Below, piece by piece: positions 61,561 to 64,000 of a stretch of DNA of 64,000 nucleotides. The position numbers and the translations under genes are program-made. Below the pieces are notes generated by a model. It worked only from the letters and a program-made list of their open reading frames with translations, had not been told where the DNA came from and did no database searches. The first letter of the stretch is position 1. The number at the start of each line of letters is the position of its first letter. The stretch is from Prostheceraeus crozeri (lineage: Eukaryota; Platyhelminthes; Polycladida; Euryleptidae), in assembly GCA_907163375.1 (NCBI GenBank), contig CAJQUW010015589.1:124001-188000 (forward strand), written 5' to 3'.

Positions 61561-64000
61561 TCCATTGTTACGTCAAAGCGATTCTCATTTCGGTTTCGTC
61601 AAGCTCAAGAAACACAACATGATATGTGCGTATAAGTGTCATCTTAGCATATCATTTATTACAGTTTAATTGCTACTATTTACATTTTCCTGATGCCTTC
61701 CAAAGTTTCTTGCATCACTTTGTTCTACAGTATAAATTTTGTTTATTCAATTGACATTCTACGAGAAATTATGATAATGAGATTATGAGAAAGACAAATA
61801 AGAAGCGTAGTCAAGCCGTCAAGCTTAAAACACCTCTCAATCAGCTTCAGCAACGTAAGATGACAGAGTTACAATTTCGAAGACATAAACATCTTTCCTC
61901 TAAGGTAATCACCAGATATTCTATCCCTGCCGGAAACCAGGTTAAATGCCAGTATGTCATCAAACGATGCTGGCCGTTGTACGGCGCCATGTTGATTATC
62001 ACAACAGTGAAAATATTGATGCTTTCGATTAAATACTATAACAAACTGCAAAAATGCTGTTAGAGACTAGTTGTATGCACAAGGGTCACATGATCTGCAT
62101 TAAAACTTGTCTGTCAATTAGGAAAAGCATGATAAACCCTCACAGCAGCGACGGTACTCTGACGAAGAGTCGCGTCAGCAAAATCCTGCTTTTGAGAAGT
62201 CGACCTTTTAAAATTTCAACCATTTTGATGTGCTCGTCAATATCAGAGCATCTTTTCAAACGGGCTATGTTTCAAAACTTCATATGTCCCACACTTTATT
62301 TCCAACATGCCGCATTTCACCAAAGGCATTCCAAAAATCTATGATAGTGATCATAATGACACGACGATTCGTCAAAAAAATCGCATCACTGGTTTTGTGG
62401 GAAGCATCATGATAAGAGATGGCGTCAGAAAAGAGAGTACATAAGATTTAACTGTGAGCTTAATGCAGCACTTGACATAGTTTTGAAAATACAATCTTAA
62501 TGTCAATTGATAAATTTCGTCGATTATCGATTTTCTTTACTATATAACAGATATTTTGACTGATTTTCTTTTAAAAGCAGATGTACCTTAAATACCATGT
62601 TCAATCGTTCACATATGCACAAGAATGAAAGGACACTCGTATATACCAGATCGTTTATACTCTGGAATACATTGCAGATTTTTATGAAAAAGCCACAAAA
62701 AAAGTAGATAGGTCTAATAATCAATTTGGAGAAGTTCATTACTTATAGCACTAATGATGCTTCTCACTACACAAGTAGCCTACATGCACAAGAAAAGGTT
62801 GAATCGGTAGCATTTTCAGATACAGGTTCCGGTGCTCTACTGTAGTTGTTCATATCATACGAAATTTCAGATTAATATCTGATAGCATATTTTTTTTCGT
62901 TATTAGTGCTGGATAGTGTAGTTAAATAAATGAAAAACGTTGAAGATAGATTCTTATCATAGTCGTAGGTCCACATTCACACTGCCATGAGAAATGTAGG
63001 CCTACCATTAATGAAATCTTGACACAAAACCATACGAGCAACATGCAGACCAACTACTAAATGTTATCTGTAATGCTATAACGCTACCTGCAAAGCGTTA
63101 AACAGTCAGCTCTTCATCTTTTCACTTGACAGACACATTTAAGCATTAAAATCTTATGGTTGTCCACATGCAGATTATTGCATGTATTGTACTGCCTAAG
63201 GTGGCAGACTTGTTACTTGCCACCACGAGTGATGCAGGCAATTAAAGGGAGCCAAATGGTGGTTTGTCTCATTTTGAAAACATTTGACTTCGTTGGTCAT
63301 TTTCACCAGATCAATCCTTACGCCAATTATTCAGCAAGTTCTCACGCAATCCTTACGCCAGTTATTCAACGCTCTCATCAACTAACTTTTATCGCATGTG
63401 TGAGGTCTCGATTTGACTTATATGGTCATCACAAAATTACAGCACGAGAAGATAATCATCTAAACGAAATATGAGAGCTTAAATAAAAGTAGCCTGGAGC
63501 ACAGAGCACAGGAAATTGGTTGGAGTAATAGAGTTCTGAGAAGAAGCATCTGATTATTTCCCTCCGTTGGTGAAACAATAATTAAGTGCAGACTGTCTTA
63601 TTTGATGGCAAACAGGCAAATTGCAGTGTTCGTGTTAACTACCATTAATCGTCCATTTGTTACTCAAAATTGAGAGCATCGAAGCACGCATGTCTAATTT
63701 TTGTTCGGATAATACAATCCGTTTCTGAAATCGTTGCTGCACAACCCAGAAACTACGTTTATCCTTTGCACATTCTCATCGAATTTAATCACTGCTGATG
63801 ATTAATTGAGTACTCAACTCATTCACTTGGTCAGACTTGGTGAATCAGACGAGACACTTGGTTTAGAAAACTGTGGTCTGCCTAATTAAATGAGTTGATT
63901 AACAATCACATGCCTGTGTTGCTCCTTCCATAGTTTTAGTTCGGAGATCATGTCAGTCCTCGTCCTCATCTCAGTCCTGTCATCATAGATTAGCTGCTAC
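61561..64000. other. No supported gene; short direct repeat
   Basis: AT-rich DNA. CAATCCTTACGCCAATTATT at 63313 is repeated as CAATCCTTACGCCAGTTATT at 63349. An imperfect inverted pair around TGAGTACTCAACTCATT and AAATGAGTTGATTAA spans about 63798-63903. Nothing else was recognised. Confidence 0.4.

Noticed and set aside
1-64000. CRISPR arrays, operons, rRNA genes or LTR-type elements
   Set aside because: None seen: no regularly spaced direct repeats, no clustered same-strand ORFs and no paired long direct terminal repeats.

Overview
The window reads as AT-rich nuclear DNA of an invertebrate animal. It shows intron-split coding sequence with canonical GT/AG sites, tRNA-derived SINEs, a CR1/Jockey-like LINE, and many cut-and-paste DNA transposons (hAT, Tc1/mariner, pogo-like, foldback). 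There are no operons, no dense gene packing, and no CRISPR, rRNA or intact tRNA genes. Most long open frames are chance ORFs. I could not pin the organism to a phylum.

One host gene is well supported, on the minus strand. Exon 32336-32754 carries the start codon, a 27-nt microexon lies at 32192-32218, and a 572-nt exon lies at 27223-27794. All three are consistent in phase and together encode about 320 residues of a basic, Ser/Pro/Arg-rich, probably disordered protein that I do not recognise. A possible alternative first exon or extra microexon sits in the 4.4-kb intron at 28915-28978. The 3' part of the gene is not identifiable and may lie beyond the left edge.

The rest is intronic or intergenic DNA built from mobile elements. 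From left to right: a 128-bp palindrome and an AT-rich tandem array (2.7-3.2 kb); a non-autonomous hAT with a perfect 8-bp target duplication (6.03-6.75 kb); several SINEs of one family (1.0, 7.1, 8.8, 10.2 and probably 50.1 kb); a head-to-head SINE dimer (12.4-12.8 kb); a small MITE (15.8 kb); a truncated mariner-type copy (18.85-19.85 kb); a terminally complete Tc1 element (20.9-22.4 kb); the host-gene exons (27.2-32.8 kb); a foldback element containing a 105-bp MITE and abutting an 88-bp perfect palindrome (33.8-35.0 kb); a pogo-like MITE (36.3-37.0 kb); a hAT-like element (38.6-39.6 kb); a long-inverted-repeat element (40.4-41.1 kb); a further MITE (44.5-45.1 kb); a hAT nested inside another hAT, each with its own target duplication (46.7-49.2 kb); a BED-finger hAT with a decayed transposase (50.3-52.8 kb); a SINE with an (ATG)n tail (53.5-53.7 kb); and a foldback-flanked LINE fragment (56.7-58.1 kb) followed by an unidentified decayed coding stretch (58.6-59.2 kb).

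The most notable points are the nested hAT pair, short repeats crowded near the ends of four unrelated hAT families, several large palindromes or foldbacks, and the microexon structure of the host gene. I found no convincing new gene system. All calls come from reading the sequence by eye, with no database search.
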